From NCBI RefSeq assembly GCF_002222655.1, contig NZ_CP022423.1, positions 1,116,001-1,180,000 of the forward strand: a stretch of DNA of 64,000 nt, read 5' to 3'. This DNA comes from Vitreoscilla filiformis. Lineage in GTDB: Bacteria; Pseudomonadota; Gammaproteobacteria; Burkholderiales; Burkholderiaceae_C. The notes beneath the pieces were generated by a model, which saw only the letters and a list, made by a program, of their open reading frames with translations, made no database searches and had not been told where the DNA came from. Of the stretch, positions 7,710 through 15,981 are shown in pieces. How positions within the stretch are numbered: position 1 is the stretch's first letter; every line of letters begins with the position of its first letter. A program made the translations under genes and the position numbers.

Positions 7710-10499
7710 TCAACCTCCTCCTACTCGTGCGGCGTCAGATTCGAGGCGGCGCAGCATCGCCACCAGGGCCTGAGCGTCATCCTGCGAGGCCATCTCCACG
7801 GCCTCTTCGCGGCCCCGATTGATCGTGATGGCCACGGCGTACACCGTGCGCGATGTGGTGGGCGCAGCAGATGGCGCAGGCGCAGGCGCCGCCACCTGGC
7901 CCGACGCTGCGGGCGCTGGTGCGGGGGCCGCAGCGGCAGCGGCACGCCGGGCCATTTCGCCGCCGTGGCCGTCCTTGCCGTAGAGGTACTGACTGGCGGC
8001 AGTTTGCAGGGCTGACGACAGCGTCCCCCCCCCCGGCCCGCCGTACTTCCGTTGGCCGGGGTTGTTCATGTAGGGGACGTTGCCGCTTGCATCCACAAAC
8101 TCGCGGGCGATCTGCTGCGCCGCTTCGTCGTCCAAGCCATAGCCCTTGAGGTCATTGATCACGCTCATCAGCGTGTTGCCGCCAGCGGTGGTGCCGTCTC
8201 CGGTGCGCTTGCGGTAATCGTCATCGAACAGTGACTTCACTTCACCGTTGCGTTTCTCCACAGCACTGTTTTTCACCACAGCGACCACTGCTGAGGCGGT
8301 TTTCTCAGCTTCTTCACGGGTCTTCCGCATTGCCTCAGTCGCGGCATCAGCAGCGGCGGGAATGGCCGACAGCGACTTGACCACAGCGTGCCCCGCCTCA
8401 TCCACTGCAACACCCATCCCCTGCGCCGCAGCCTGCGCCCGCAGTTCAGCGGTGACCACACCACCATTGGCAGCGATGGCCGCCGACGCATATTTCTCAA
8501 ACGCAGCTTGCTTGTCTCGTGCTGCTGTGGTGCCCGCATCGCGGATGATTTGGTAATCCCGCTTGGCCGCATCCGCCATCATCGTGAGCCGATCGACGCT
8601 CGTGATCCCCAGGCGCTCAAACGCCCCTTCAACCACCTTGGCCGCTGCGGCACTCTCTTTCGTGGCTGCTGTCGTCCCTTGCAGCGCCGCTGTCAACTGC
8701 CGCTGAATTTCCGCCGCCCGCTGCCATTCGCCCGCGTCCACAGCCTTTTCGTACTCGGCCCGCAACGTGGCCACCTTTTCGCGCGCCGCCTCCGCCGCCG
8801 CTTGTTGGGCCTGCGATCCAGTCTTGGCTGCTTCGCCCGCCGCACTGGCCGCTGCACCCGCAGCGCTTGCCGCCGAGCTGGTGGCCTCCACCGCCGCCTT
8901 CACATCAGCCTGCGCCTGCACCACCTTCGGTGCCTGGGCCGCAGCCTGCGTCTGCGATTGCGTCAGACCATCCCAACCCGATTGGGCACTCTCAGCCGCT
9001 GTGGCAGCGTCATCCATTGCCTGGCGGGCCTTGGCCATGAATGCATCCGTGGCCGCCCCAGAGGCCGCTGCACTGACGCGCACCTCGTCGGCCGCCAGTT
9101 TGTACCGGGCACTGACTTCGCCAAATGTCACCTTGGACATCATGTCCAGGTACAACGCGTACCAGGCCTGCGCCGACTGAACCAAGCTGGAGAACCCCGC
9201 ACCCAGCACATACACGCCCGCCAGTACTGTGTTGCCCCCGGCGCTCATCACCCCATACGCGGTCTGCACCACGTTGCCGGCGTTCTTGGCTTTGGCGCCG
9301 AGGTCGTCCAGAGTCACCGATAGGTTGGTGGCAAACGTCTGCAACTGCACCGACACGGCCTCAAAATCCACCGCGCCTACAAACCGGGTGCCCCACTCAA
9401 TGGCCGCCTTGAACGCAGCAGCCAAGGCATCCCCGAACTTCCCCACCGTCCCATTACTGACCGCCGCAGACAGCGCCGCAGCCAGTTGGTTCACACCGTC
9501 TTTCAGGATGGGCAGCGTCGGTGTGCCCAGGGCATTCATCACCGTTTCCCACGCGCTGCTCAACCCACCCAGCGCCCCGCGCAGGTTGTCGCCCATCACA
9601 GCAGCCGTCTCGGCGGCGCTGCCTTTGGCATTTTTGAGCTTCCCCGTCAGCTCATCCAGTGCCCCGATGCCCTGATTCAACAGTGACCGCAGCGCCGGCC
9701 CCGCCTCCGTCCCAACCGCCAAGATGGCGCGCTCACCCACGGCGCCCTTGGTGCCCAACTGGCGCAGCGCCTCGCCGAAGTCGTTGGTGATGATCCCGAT
9801 CGTGCCCAGCTCCGTGCGGAACTTGCTGGCCGGGTCGCTGAACTGGCTCAGGATCGCATTCAGTGCCGTGCCCGCCCGGCTGGCATCGATCCCCGCATCG
9901 GCGAACTTGCCAATGATGGCGACGGTCTGTTCCAGGCTCAGACCCACCGACTTGGCAATGGGGGCTGTGTAGCTCAGCGCCTCAGCCAACCCCGTCACAC
10001 TGGTGTTGCTGGCGTTGGCGCCTTTGGCCAGTACATCAGCCACGCGGCCCGCATCGCCAAACGCCAGCCCCATCCCCATCACCGCCTTGGTGATGAACTC
10101 GGCGGCTTGACCCAGATCCACGCCACCCGCTTGCGCCAACTGCAACGTGGCAGGCAGGGCCTGCATTGCCTGATCGGCGCTCAGCCCCGCACGGGTCAGG
10201 TTACCCAGCGCTGTGGCCGCTTCAGTTGCCGAGTATTTGGTGGTTGCACCCGCATCCTCAGCCGCTTTGCGCAGGGCCTGCATTTCCTGGGCGCTGGCAC
10301 CCGATACCGCCTTGACCTCGGAGAGTTTGGCCTCCAAATCGGCCGCGCTGCTCACCGCGCCGGCAAACAGCTTGCTCGTAAAGTACGTGGTGACTGCTGC
10401 CGCCACCGCCGTCACTTTCGCGCCAATGCCACTCAGGCCGGACATCACACCGTCAGCCAGGAGGCGCAGTCTCAGGATGATGTCAATGGGGCCTGCCAT
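7710..10499 (-). CDS. Phage tail tape measure protein
   Basis: 929 residues. The N-terminal 300 carry the conserved tape-measure core: LEAKLSEVKAVSGASAQEMQ, then GATTKYSATEAATALGNL, then AEFITKAVMGMGLAFGDAG and later DAGIDASRAGTALNAILSQF. Hydrophobic segments near residues 395-440 are followed by long Ala/Gln/Lys-rich helices (about 490-720) that predict coiled coil. An Ala/Pro-rich linker lies near the C-terminus. Tape measures set tail length and occupy the tail lumen before DNA ejection. Length is normal for a siphovirus-type tail. The usual pair of overlapping chaperone genes upstream is missing. Confidence 0.9.
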   Translation of the reverse strand: MAGPIDIILRLRLLADGVMSGLSGIGAKVTAVAAAVTTYFTSKLFAGAVSSAADLEAKLSEVKAVSGASAQEMQALRKAAEDAGATTKYSATEAATALGNLTRAGLSADQAMQALPATLQLAQAGGVDLGQAAEFITKAVMGMGLAFGDAGRVADVLAKGANASNTSVTGLAEALSYTAPIAKSVGLSLEQTVAIIGKFADAGIDASRAGTALNAILSQFSDPASKFRTELGTIGIITNDFGEALRQLGTKGAVGERAILAVGTEAGPALRSLLNQGIGALDELTGKLKNAKGSAAETAAVMGDNLRGALGGLSSAWETVMNALGTPTLPILKDGVNQLAAALSAAVSNGTVGKFGDALAAAFKAAIEWGTRFVGAVDFEAVSVQLQTFATNLSVTLDDLGAKAKNAGNVVQTAYGVMSAGGNTVLAGVYVLGAGFSSLVQSAQAWYALYLDMMSKVTFGEVSARYKLAADEVRVSAAASGAATDAFMAKARQAMDDAATAAESAQSGWDGLTQSQTQAAAQAPKVVQAQADVKAAVEATSSAASAAGAAASAAGEAAKTGSQAQQAAAEAAREKVATLRAEYEKAVDAGEWQRAAEIQRQLTAALQGTTAATKESAAAAKVVEGAFERLGITSVDRLTMMADAAKRDYQIIRDAGTTAARDKQAAFEKYASAAIAANGGVVTAELRAQAAAQGMGVAVDEAGHAVVKSLSAIPAAADAATEAMRKTREEAEKTASAVVAVVKNSAVEKRNGEVKSLFDDDYRKRTGDGTTAGGNTLMSVINDLKGYGLDDEAAQQIAREFVDASGNVPYMNNPGQRKYGGPGGGTLSSALQTAASQYLYGKDGHGGEMARRAAAAAAPAPAPAASGQVAAPAPAPSAAPTTSRTVYAVAITINRGREEAVEMASQDDAQALVAMLRRLESDAARVGGG

Positions 10500-10512
10500 G
10501 CAGCGTCCTTTT

Positions 10513-10636
10513 TGCCGAACCGTTCGGCATTCCTCCGCACGGTGCGGAGTAAAAACAAAGCTAAGTTATTGATTTATATAGGCAGTCACACCGCACGGTG
10601 CGGTATCACTGCCCAGAATGCCGAACCGTTCGGCAT
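10513..10636. repeat. Four-palindrome intergenic array (GCCGAAC-n-GTTCGGC and CCGCAC-n-GTGCGG)
   Basis: The gap between the tail-tube and tape-measure genes holds four near-perfect palindromes, each with a single central base: TGCCGAACCGTTCGGCA (10513-10529), TCCGCACGGTGCGGA (10534-10548), ACCGCACGGTGCGGT (10590-10604) and ATGCCGAACCGTTCGGCAT (10618-10636). They are arranged as an outer pair of one type flanking an inner pair of the other, with an AT-rich stretch (10550-10580) in the middle. The last overlaps the stop codon of the tail-tube gene. The outer motif recurs inside an early gene at 27984 and 28058. Confidence 0.88.
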
Positions 10637-11364
10637 CACACCTGGGCGCGCAGGCTGTAGAACGCGCTGAGGCCTTGGCCCTTCGTTGTGTCGGCCAGCA
10701 GTTCGGCTTTGAGCTTCAGGCTTTGCAGCTTTTCGCCCATCAGTGCAATCTTGTCGGTCGGCGGCACGTACAAGCGATGGAAGTCAGCCGTCACCAACTT
10801 GTTGCCATCGTTCTCGTTTTCGCCGACGTAAAAGCACTCCAGCTCGGCATCCAAGCGCGTGCAGGCCTGGTAGTTGATGTACGCGGCCTTGGTGTAACTG
10901 ACCTTGATGGCCTCCCCATCGGCAATGCTGCCGCCTTCCAAGGGGATCAGGCCACCCGGCACCAGCTTGTAGTCCGTCCCTTCAATGCACGCAGCATTGG
11001 ATGCATCCTTGACACCGGTGATCGCCGACGCGACATGGTTCAACCGCACCATGCCGCCCACATACGCAACATGGGCCTCATCGACCACCGGGGCGGTGTC
11101 CACGATGGCGCTTTCCGGCGCCCCCAACGCCAGCGCCCAGTTCCGCTTGTCCCAACGCCACAGCTCCAGCTCCACCTTGACGTCTTTCACGCGGGAGAGG
11201 ATTTGATCCTTGCCACCGCCTGTGCGGCCGTAGTTCGGTACGTCCTGGGTGTCCAGGCTGTGGGTAATTTCCGCCTTGCCATTCAGCAAAGGGAAGAAGG
11301 CGCCCGTGGTACCCACCGCGCGGGCGTACAGACTGCCAACCAGGAGCAATGATTTCGAGTTCAT
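10636..11364 (-). CDS. Major tail tube protein
   Basis: 242 residues from ATG 11364. The sequence is soluble and mixed alpha/beta, with patterns typical of tail tube subunits (KVELELWRWDKRNWALALGAP, then KLVTADFHRLYVPPTDK). It lies between the head-tail connector gene and the tape measure, the standard place for the tube in long-tailed phages. No sheath gene lies beside it, which argues for a non-contractile tail. The identity rests on gene order and overall pattern rather than a diagnostic motif. Confidence 0.78.
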   Translation of the reverse strand: MNSKSLLLVGSLYARAVGTTGAFFPLLNGKAEITHSLDTQDVPNYGRTGGGKDQILSRVKDVKVELELWRWDKRNWALALGAPESAIVDTAPVVDEAHVAYVGGMVRLNHVASAITGVKDASNAACIEGTDYKLVPGGLIPLEGGSIADGEAIKVSYTKAAYINYQACTRLDAELECFYVGENENDGNKLVTADFHRLYVPPTDKIALMGEKLQSLKLKAELLADTTKGQGLSAFYSLRAQV

Positions 11365-11384
11365 GGGAAGCCTTTCTCAGCGAA

Positions 11385-11840
11385 TCAAACTGAAAACTGA
11401 GTTGAAAACAGCAGCGGAAACATCACGGTGCCATCTTGGAAATACTTCGGTGTGGGGGCACCAGGCGCCCATGCCAGATTGCGGCTTGTGCCAGGCACAC
11501 GCCATCCGTGCAGGCATTGGACAATTTGCGGCAGCAACGGCCCCACCTTTTCACCACCTCGGTCAGCGGTATTGCGCCCGGTTTTATCGACCAGGAACAC
11601 CAGCCATTGCTGCCTGACCACAGACACGTCCGAATACCCATCCCCCCCGCCGTCTGGGGATTGGTCATGCAGCATCACCAAAGCCGCAGGAACTTGGCGC
11701 GTCCTGGTGGCTGTCGGTTCGATTTCATCCACCATCAAACTCTCACGCAGCGCAGGGACACTCGCAGCCAGCCGCGCCGCCATGGCACGTCCTACAAAAA
11801 GGAAGTCCGCCGCCCATGCCGAGTTGTTCGGGGCGCCCAT
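11385..11840 (-). CDS. Mu gp37-like (DUF1834-type) tail terminator/connector
   Basis: 151 residues. ATG 11840 overlaps the stop of the gp36-like gene by one base; a TTG at 11843 is less likely. The N-terminus is helical (AADFLFVGRAMAARLAASVP). It continues into strands with QVPAALVMLHDQSP and QQWLVFLVDKTGRN, and the C-terminal YFQDGTVMFPLLFSTQF forms an edge strand, the usual build of tail terminators. Gene order (gp36-like, this gene, tail tube) matches the Mu-type connector block. The role is to cap the tail tube and join it to the head. Confidence 0.72.
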   Translation of the reverse strand: MGAPNNSAWAADFLFVGRAMAARLAASVPALRESLMVDEIEPTATRTRQVPAALVMLHDQSPDGGGDGYSDVSVVRQQWLVFLVDKTGRNTADRGGEKVGPLLPQIVQCLHGWRVPGTSRNLAWAPGAPTPKYFQDGTVMFPLLFSTQFSV

Positions 11841-12259
11841 CAATAACCCCGTTTGAAGTTGCGCCCGTCAGAAACCACGGCTGGCAAATTGCTGCTGGTA
11901 TCCACCAGCGGCGCACCCACTGCATCGACACCCAATTGCAATTCACCTCGGCGGATGAAACCCAGGTTCTTTTGCGCCGTGTCGTAGCGGGTTTTGATGT
12001 GCTCGGGCGGCGTGCCCAGGTGCAAATAGAAATACGCCAGATCCTGCGCGATGTAGCGCAGCAGCACCGGCACCGATGAGAGTGGCAGCGTGTAGCGCCC
12101 CATCAGCACCGCATCCACCTCCGAATTGGCCCGGTCGCAAGCGCGTTGGGCCACAGCGGTATCCACAGCGTGGGTGCGGGGCGTGGCGCGGTCGGTGAGG
12201 TCGATCATCTCGTCCTCGCCAAACTCGGCCAACAAATCCGCTGGGGTGATGTAGCTCAT
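11840..12259 (-). CDS. DUF1320 (Mu gp36-like) head-tail connector
   Basis: 139 residues beginning MSYITPADLLAEFGEDEMI, the typical opening of DUF1320 proteins. A helical core follows (ACDRANSEVDAVLMGRYTLP, then VPVLLRYIAQDLAYFYLHLG). Family members form the connector ring under the portal in Mu-like phages. The length matches the family. It sits directly before the gp37-like gene, as in Mu. Confidence 0.9.
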   Translation of the reverse strand: MSYITPADLLAEFGEDEMIDLTDRATPRTHAVDTAVAQRACDRANSEVDAVLMGRYTLPLSSVPVLLRYIAQDLAYFYLHLGTPPEHIKTRYDTAQKNLGFIRRGELQLGVDAVGAPLVDTSSNLPAVVSDGRNFKRGY

Positions 12260-12296
12260 GGGGCGGGCTCCCTTCGGCTGCGCTCAGGGAGCGCGG

Positions 12297-12602
12297 TTAC
12301 TTGCTGCCCTTGGCGGGCTTGGCCGGCGCGGGATCTTCAGCGGGCGGTGCGGCACCAGCAGCCGATGCAGCAGCGGGGGATTCAGCCGGGGCTTTGGCAG
12401 CATCGGGCACCTCGATTTCCATCGTGGTGTCCACCACCACCAAACCCTTGCCGGCTTCATCGCGCAGGGCGGCCAGTTGCGCTTCGGTGAATTCACCCAC
12501 CGGCACCTTTTGGGTGCCCGGCCCCCAGAAACGACCGGCGCGGCGAAAACCCTTTTCAGACGTGGCCGCAATCGCCAGCGCCTGCACTTGCTTGATACCC
12601 AT
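12297..12602 (-). CDS. Mu gp35/FluMu-type small protein
   Basis: 101 residues from ATG 12602 (MGIKQVQALAIAATSEKGFR). The N-terminal GFRRAGRFWGPGTQKVPVGE, followed by FTEAQLAALRDE, is the FluMu N-terminal domain pattern seen in HI1506/gp35-type proteins. The C-terminal third is Ala/Pro/Lys-rich and probably disordered. It lies between the major head protein and the DUF1320 connector, the usual place for this family. Its role in head completion is not established. Confidence 0.82.
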   Translation of the reverse strand: MGIKQVQALAIAATSEKGFRRAGRFWGPGTQKVPVGEFTEAQLAALRDEAGKGLVVVDTTMEIEVPDAAKAPAESPAAASAAGAAPPAEDPAPAKPAKGSK

Positions 12603-12636
12603 GACGTGGTTTCCTTGATGTTCAGTAAAGGCCGGC

Positions 12637-13527
12637 TCAGGACAGCCAGGGGCAAACCACCACCTTGGCGGTGTCCCGCATGGTGTTGCTCTGGCCGTTG
12701 GCCAGACGCTCGGCGGTGAGGATGTCCAGCGCTTGGCGCTCCAGCGAGGGAGGCACCAGCAACACGGAGGGGCGCACCACCAGGGGTTTCCCGGCGTCAC
12801 TGCGCACATTCATCATTGCGGCGCGGCTGGCGGCGTAGTTGCTCACGTCCAGCGTCTGGCGGCTGGCACGGGCCAGTTGCCACAGGCCAAAACCCACATT
12901 CACCCGTGCATCAGCGCCCCAAACGAACTCGTTCATTTCGAAAACGCGCTCGCTGTTGATGTTGGTGATCGCGTTGAAGGCGTAGTCCCGGCGCTTTTGA
13001 AACACGAGCGGCTTGATGTAGCGCGAGGTGTCCAGCAAATACCACGCCGTGCCCGAGCCGCCGTCGTAGTTCGAGAAACTGGACTGGTTGCCGGCCAAAC
13101 CCACCGGGTGATCGGTGTCGAAAAAGTACTGGCCATCAAAACACTTGGTGTCGAACCCAGATTGCAGCAGGCCAAACAGCAGTTCATCCGGGTGCAGCGC
13201 AGCATCTTGGCCGAGCTGGCGCGACACCGGGGCGTAAACACCGTGCTGGTCATCTTCGATGGCCGTGCGCTTGACCTTGAACGAGTTTTCAAACTCCTTG
13301 TTTTTGATCGTGTAGCCGTGCTCTTCCAGGCTTTGGTACTGCCGGGAACCCAGCCATTCCCGGAAACTCGTGGTCGAGCCCAGCCAGGCGTATTCCTCTT
13401 CGGCTGTGGTGCTGGGCACCGGGGTGGCGAACTGCAAACCCATCGCCGGGGCAGCGCCCAGGCCTTCGGCAAACGCCGCGCTGTAGCCCACGTTGAGCGT
13501 GCGCAGGTTGTGGGTGGTGACTTGCAT
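12637..13527 (-). CDS. Major head (capsid) protein, Mu gpT family
   Basis: 296 residues. Recognisable gpT-family features are the opening LRTLNVGYSAAFAEGLGAAP, the EHGYTIKNKEFENSFKV segment, DGQYFFDTDHPVG, and the C-terminal RPSVLLVPPSLERQALDIL. The protein forms the HK97-fold capsid shell. It follows the protease/scaffold and decoration genes and precedes the gp35-like gene, as in Mu-like heads. Length is close to that of Mu gpT. Confidence 0.93.
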   Translation of the reverse strand: MQVTTHNLRTLNVGYSAAFAEGLGAAPAMGLQFATPVPSTTAEEEYAWLGSTTSFREWLGSRQYQSLEEHGYTIKNKEFENSFKVKRTAIEDDQHGVYAPVSRQLGQDAALHPDELLFGLLQSGFDTKCFDGQYFFDTDHPVGLAGNQSSFSNYDGGSGTAWYLLDTSRYIKPLVFQKRRDYAFNAITNINSERVFEMNEFVWGADARVNVGFGLWQLARASRQTLDVSNYAASRAAMMNVRSDAGKPLVVRPSVLLVPPSLERQALDILTAERLANGQSNTMRDTAKVVVCPWLS

Positions 13528-13574
13528 GGTGCGTGTGTCCTTGAGACTGTTGGTTGCGTGGCTTCAGTGCTGCA

Positions 13575-14003
13575 TCAGCACTCGTCGCCGCCCCAGAAGA
13601 TCCAGACGGTGCCGTCGTCGTCCACATCCCAGATCTGGCCGCCCGTGGTGCTGCGGGTGGAGCTGCCCGAGGTCAGGGCCACGGTCTGGTCATCCACGAT
13701 GTAGGGCGTCATGCCGATGTGGGCGCGGGTGATCTGGTCGGTGCTGGTGCTGTTCTTGAACGGCCAGCAGCCCGCCGACACCTCGGCCTTCACATCGCCA
13801 TTGGCACCGGTGGAGTTGTCCACGCGGCGGGTGATGACGCCCACGCCGCGCAGCGTGGTGCTGGTGCTGCCCTTGACGAGGTAGCCGCTGGCATTTATGG
13901 CGGCCAGCGCGCCGGCGTACAGCAACATGCTGGCGCCGACGGGGAACACACGCGGGCCACAGCCCTTCGTGCGGACGTTGCGATCAGAGGTGAGAGCAGT
14001 CAT
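13575..14003 (-). CDS. Capsid decoration/stabilising protein
   Basis: 142 residues, beta-rich and Thr/Ser/Gly-rich, with no enzyme motif. It starts at ATG 14003 (MTALTSDRNVRTKGCGPRVF), reads VGASMLLYAGALAAINASGY and ends in a Trp-rich tail. Small proteins placed between protease/scaffold and major capsid genes usually act as capsid decoration or cement. The assignment is from position and composition; no exact family was recognised. Confidence 0.7.
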   Translation of the reverse strand: MTALTSDRNVRTKGCGPRVFPVGASMLLYAGALAAINASGYLVKGSTSTTLRGVGVITRRVDNSTGANGDVKAEVSAGCWPFKNSTSTDQITRAHIGMTPYIVDDQTVALTSGSSTRSTTGGQIWDVDDDGTVWIFWGGDEC

Positions 14004-14034
14004 GGGTGCGCCTCGGTGCGGTCAGGAGGGTGGG

Positions 14035-14652
14035 TCAGGCGTTGGCCGCAGCCATCGCCACTTTTTGCTTCTTGTAGGCCTCGGGGGTGAGACCCATCGC
14101 GCGGCACACGCCCAGCTCGGTCGCATTCAGCTCAGCATTGGGGTCGCCCGGCGGCGGGCTCTTGCCGCCGTTCTGGCCATCCAGCAGCGGGGCGTTCATC
14201 GCAGGCTGGGCCTCCACCATCGCGCGCAGTTGGGCGATGTCCGTCTTGCCCAGCTTTTCCAGCGCGGCGCGCATGGCCGGTACGAACTTGGTGGGGATGG
14301 CAGCGGCCAGCAGTTCATCCAGCTCCCGCTGTTGGGCGCTTGCCTTGAGCGTGGCCAGCTCGCTCTGGGTCGTGGCCAACATGCCGCGCAGGGCCTCCAT
14401 GCCGGCGGCATCGCCCGTGCCGCCATTCAGCTTGGTCTTGAGCGCCGCCAGCGGGGCGGTGATGTCGCCTTCGGTTGGCAGGCCCAGGTCGGTCTTGAGC
14501 TGGGTCAGCGCCGTCTTGAGCGCAGCGGCAGCAGTGGCCGTGGCGGCGTCTTGCTCGGCTTTGGCTTTCAGGGTGGTGATGTGGCTGTGCATCTGCTCGG
14601 CCGTGGCCTGGGGCAGGTTGAACAGGGCTTGCAGCAGCTTGAGCAAATCCAT
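14035..14652 (-). CDS. Nested in-frame scaffold protein (Mu gpZ-like)
   Basis: An internal ATG at 14652 (MDLLKLLQALFNLPQATAEQ) is preceded on the minus strand by CCAGGAGCCCACCGAC, a good ribosome site at normal spacing. Translation from it gives the 205-residue helical C-terminal part of the protease gene without the catalytic domain. Mu expresses its scaffold Z from an internal start in gene I in the same way, so this is probably a second product and not a chance match. Confidence 0.7.
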   Translation of the reverse strand: MDLLKLLQALFNLPQATAEQMHSHITTLKAKAEQDAATATAAAALKTALTQLKTDLGLPTEGDITAPLAALKTKLNGGTGDAAGMEALRGMLATTQSELATLKASAQQRELDELLAAAIPTKFVPAMRAALEKLGKTDIAQLRAMVEAQPAMNAPLLDGQNGGKSPPPGDPNAELNATELGVCRAMGLTPEAYKKQKVAMAAANA

Positions 14653-15168
14653 GTCGGTGGGCTCCTGGGGGTGGAGCTGGGCGCGCAGGCGTGCCTCAAC
14701 GGCAGCCATGCCCAGCAGTGCGGGGTAATTGGTGAGGGCGGCCATCTCCAGGCCCACCACGTCGCCGGTGGCCGGGTCGTAGCGCAGCACGGGGCTGATG
14801 TAGAGGTACTCGCGCGCTGCGATGTACCCCTTGGCGGCCTCCGTCCAGTCAGTGGTGGCCCACAGGCCTTGCCTATCGCGCCAGGCGAAGGCCTTCATCC
14901 AGCCCGCAGCAGGGGCCGGCTTGCCGTTTTCCTCGGCTTGGAGGGTTTGGTGTTCGTAGTCGATTACCAGCGGCGTCTTGGCCGCCGTGGCGTTCAGCTT
15001 GGCAGCCAGGGCGCGGCCCTGAGCGTCGGTGAGCTTCCAGGTCTTGCCTGGGCCTGGCCTGCCGTCACGCGCAGCAAACTCGCCAAACGGCAGCACCTGC
15101 ACCTGGGAGGTATCAGCACTGCCCGACAGGGCCAGGGTGGAGGAGAGGAGGGCGAGCAAGTAGCGCAT
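14035..15168 (-). CDS. Phage head maturation protease with C-terminal scaffold (Mu gpI-like)
   Basis: 377 residues from ATG 15168; a GTG two codons upstream is possible. The N-terminal 160 residues match the Mu-like protease family (TPLVIDYEHQTLQAEENGKP, AAGWMKAFAWRDRQGLWATT, then KGYIAAREYLYISPVLRYD). Residues 170-377 are helical and Lys/Ala/Gln-rich, as in a scaffold. The protease clips the scaffold and capsid during prohead maturation. A second start with its own ribosome site at 14652 gives the scaffold alone. It lies between the gpG-like gene and the decoration gene. Confidence 0.9.
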   Translation of the reverse strand: MRYLLALLSSTLALSGSADTSQVQVLPFGEFAARDGRPGPGKTWKLTDAQGRALAAKLNATAAKTPLVIDYEHQTLQAEENGKPAPAAGWMKAFAWRDRQGLWATTDWTEAAKGYIAAREYLYISPVLRYDPATGDVVGLEMAALTNYPALLGMAAVEARLRAQLHPQEPTDMDLLKLLQALFNLPQATAEQMHSHITTLKAKAEQDAATATAAAALKTALTQLKTDLGLPTEGDITAPLAALKTKLNGGTGDAAGMEALRGMLATTQSELATLKASAQQRELDELLAAAIPTKFVPAMRAALEKLGKTDIAQLRAMVEAQPAMNAPLLDGQNGGKSPPPGDPNAELNATELGVCRAMGLTPEAYKKQKVAMAAANA

Positions 15169-15205
15169 GGCCACATGCTCGGGCCAGCGCCTGAAAGCTC
15201 ATATC

Positions 15206-15751
15206 TCAGGTTGGATTGGTAAATGAGGCCGCAAGCCAGTGCGCCACCTCATCCGAAATAGCGTCCCGATCTACCGGCGCCAGCTCACCCTGCTCCGGGT
15301 CAGCAGTGAACAACCCACGTCGCGGCATGCGGTGGGTGCCGTATTCGTGCAACAGGGGGATGCTCCACTCACCGCCCAGTGGCCCCGTCTTTCCGCCGTG
15401 TGACCGACGGGACATGAGCACCTCCAGCGTCGGTGCGGTCTTGTCGCGGTTATCCACTTGAGACGCCAACGAGTCCCGCATCGTCCCCGTGCGTTCCAGC
15501 AAAGTGCCCTGGCTGCGGCCCTTATCTTCAGCGTCGTACCGCTTCTGCGTAGCGGGGGACAACCCCGTCCACGCACTGCCGTCTGGCGCTTGCTTGGTGC
15601 TGAACCGCTCTCGGATGCGCCCTTCCCAGTCTGCTCCGATGTTTTCCAACATCGGTTGGAGGTTGTCCAGTCGCTGAACCGCTTGGCGCAACAGCGCCAG
15701 CAGCCGCTCTTCACCAATCAAATCCCCGACCAATCCGGCGTCGTTGCTCAT
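15206..15751 (-). CDS. Virion morphogenesis protein, Mu gpG family
   Basis: 181 residues starting at ATG 15751, whose codon overlaps the upstream stop (ATGA). Family features are the central KQAPDGSAWTGLSPATQKRY and the later LLERTGTMRDSLASQ, followed by IPLLHEYGTHRMPRRGLF, the usual C-terminal signature of gpG/tail-completion proteins. It acts in head or tail completion. The order MuF, small gene, gpG, protease agrees with the Mu head cluster. Confidence 0.9.
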   Translation of the reverse strand: MSNDAGLVGDLIGEERLLALLRQAVQRLDNLQPMLENIGADWEGRIRERFSTKQAPDGSAWTGLSPATQKRYDAEDKGRSQGTLLERTGTMRDSLASQVDNRDKTAPTLEVLMSRRSHGGKTGPLGGEWSIPLLHEYGTHRMPRRGLFTADPEQGELAPVDRDAISDEVAHWLAASFTNPT

Positions 15752-15981
15752 TTTTTAACCTTGAACAACCGCTCCGCTACATCCACCGGTACGCCCCCGT
15801 CAATCGCACGGGCGCGGTTTGCCGCCATCAACTCCTCATCGACCTCAGCGGGGCCGCCGTCGAGGATGGAGTGGTGCAGCGCCGCATTGGTCGGCCTACC
15901 TCCCACCATTTGGTACATGGCATCACCGCGAGGCCGCAGGGCATCGCCTGCAAACGGGTCAAAGTCACTTGGTAGAGGCAT
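15748..15981 (-). CDS. Small protein between MuF and gpG (possible MuF partner)
   Basis: 77 residues if translated from ATG 15981 (MPLPSDFDPFAGDALRPRGD), overlapping the end of the muF gene by 17 bases in another frame. An upstream extension to 16023 is possible but less protein-like. The sequence includes YQMVGGRPTNAALHHSILDG and a C-terminal AIDGGVPVDVAERLFKVKK, with a helical middle. Small genes overlapping the 3' end of polymorphic MuF genes are sometimes cognate immunity proteins; here that is only a positional inference. Confidence 0.6.
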   Translation of the reverse strand: MPLPSDFDPFAGDALRPRGDAMYQMVGGRPTNAALHHSILDGGPAEVDEELMAANRARAIDGGVPVDVAERLFKVKK

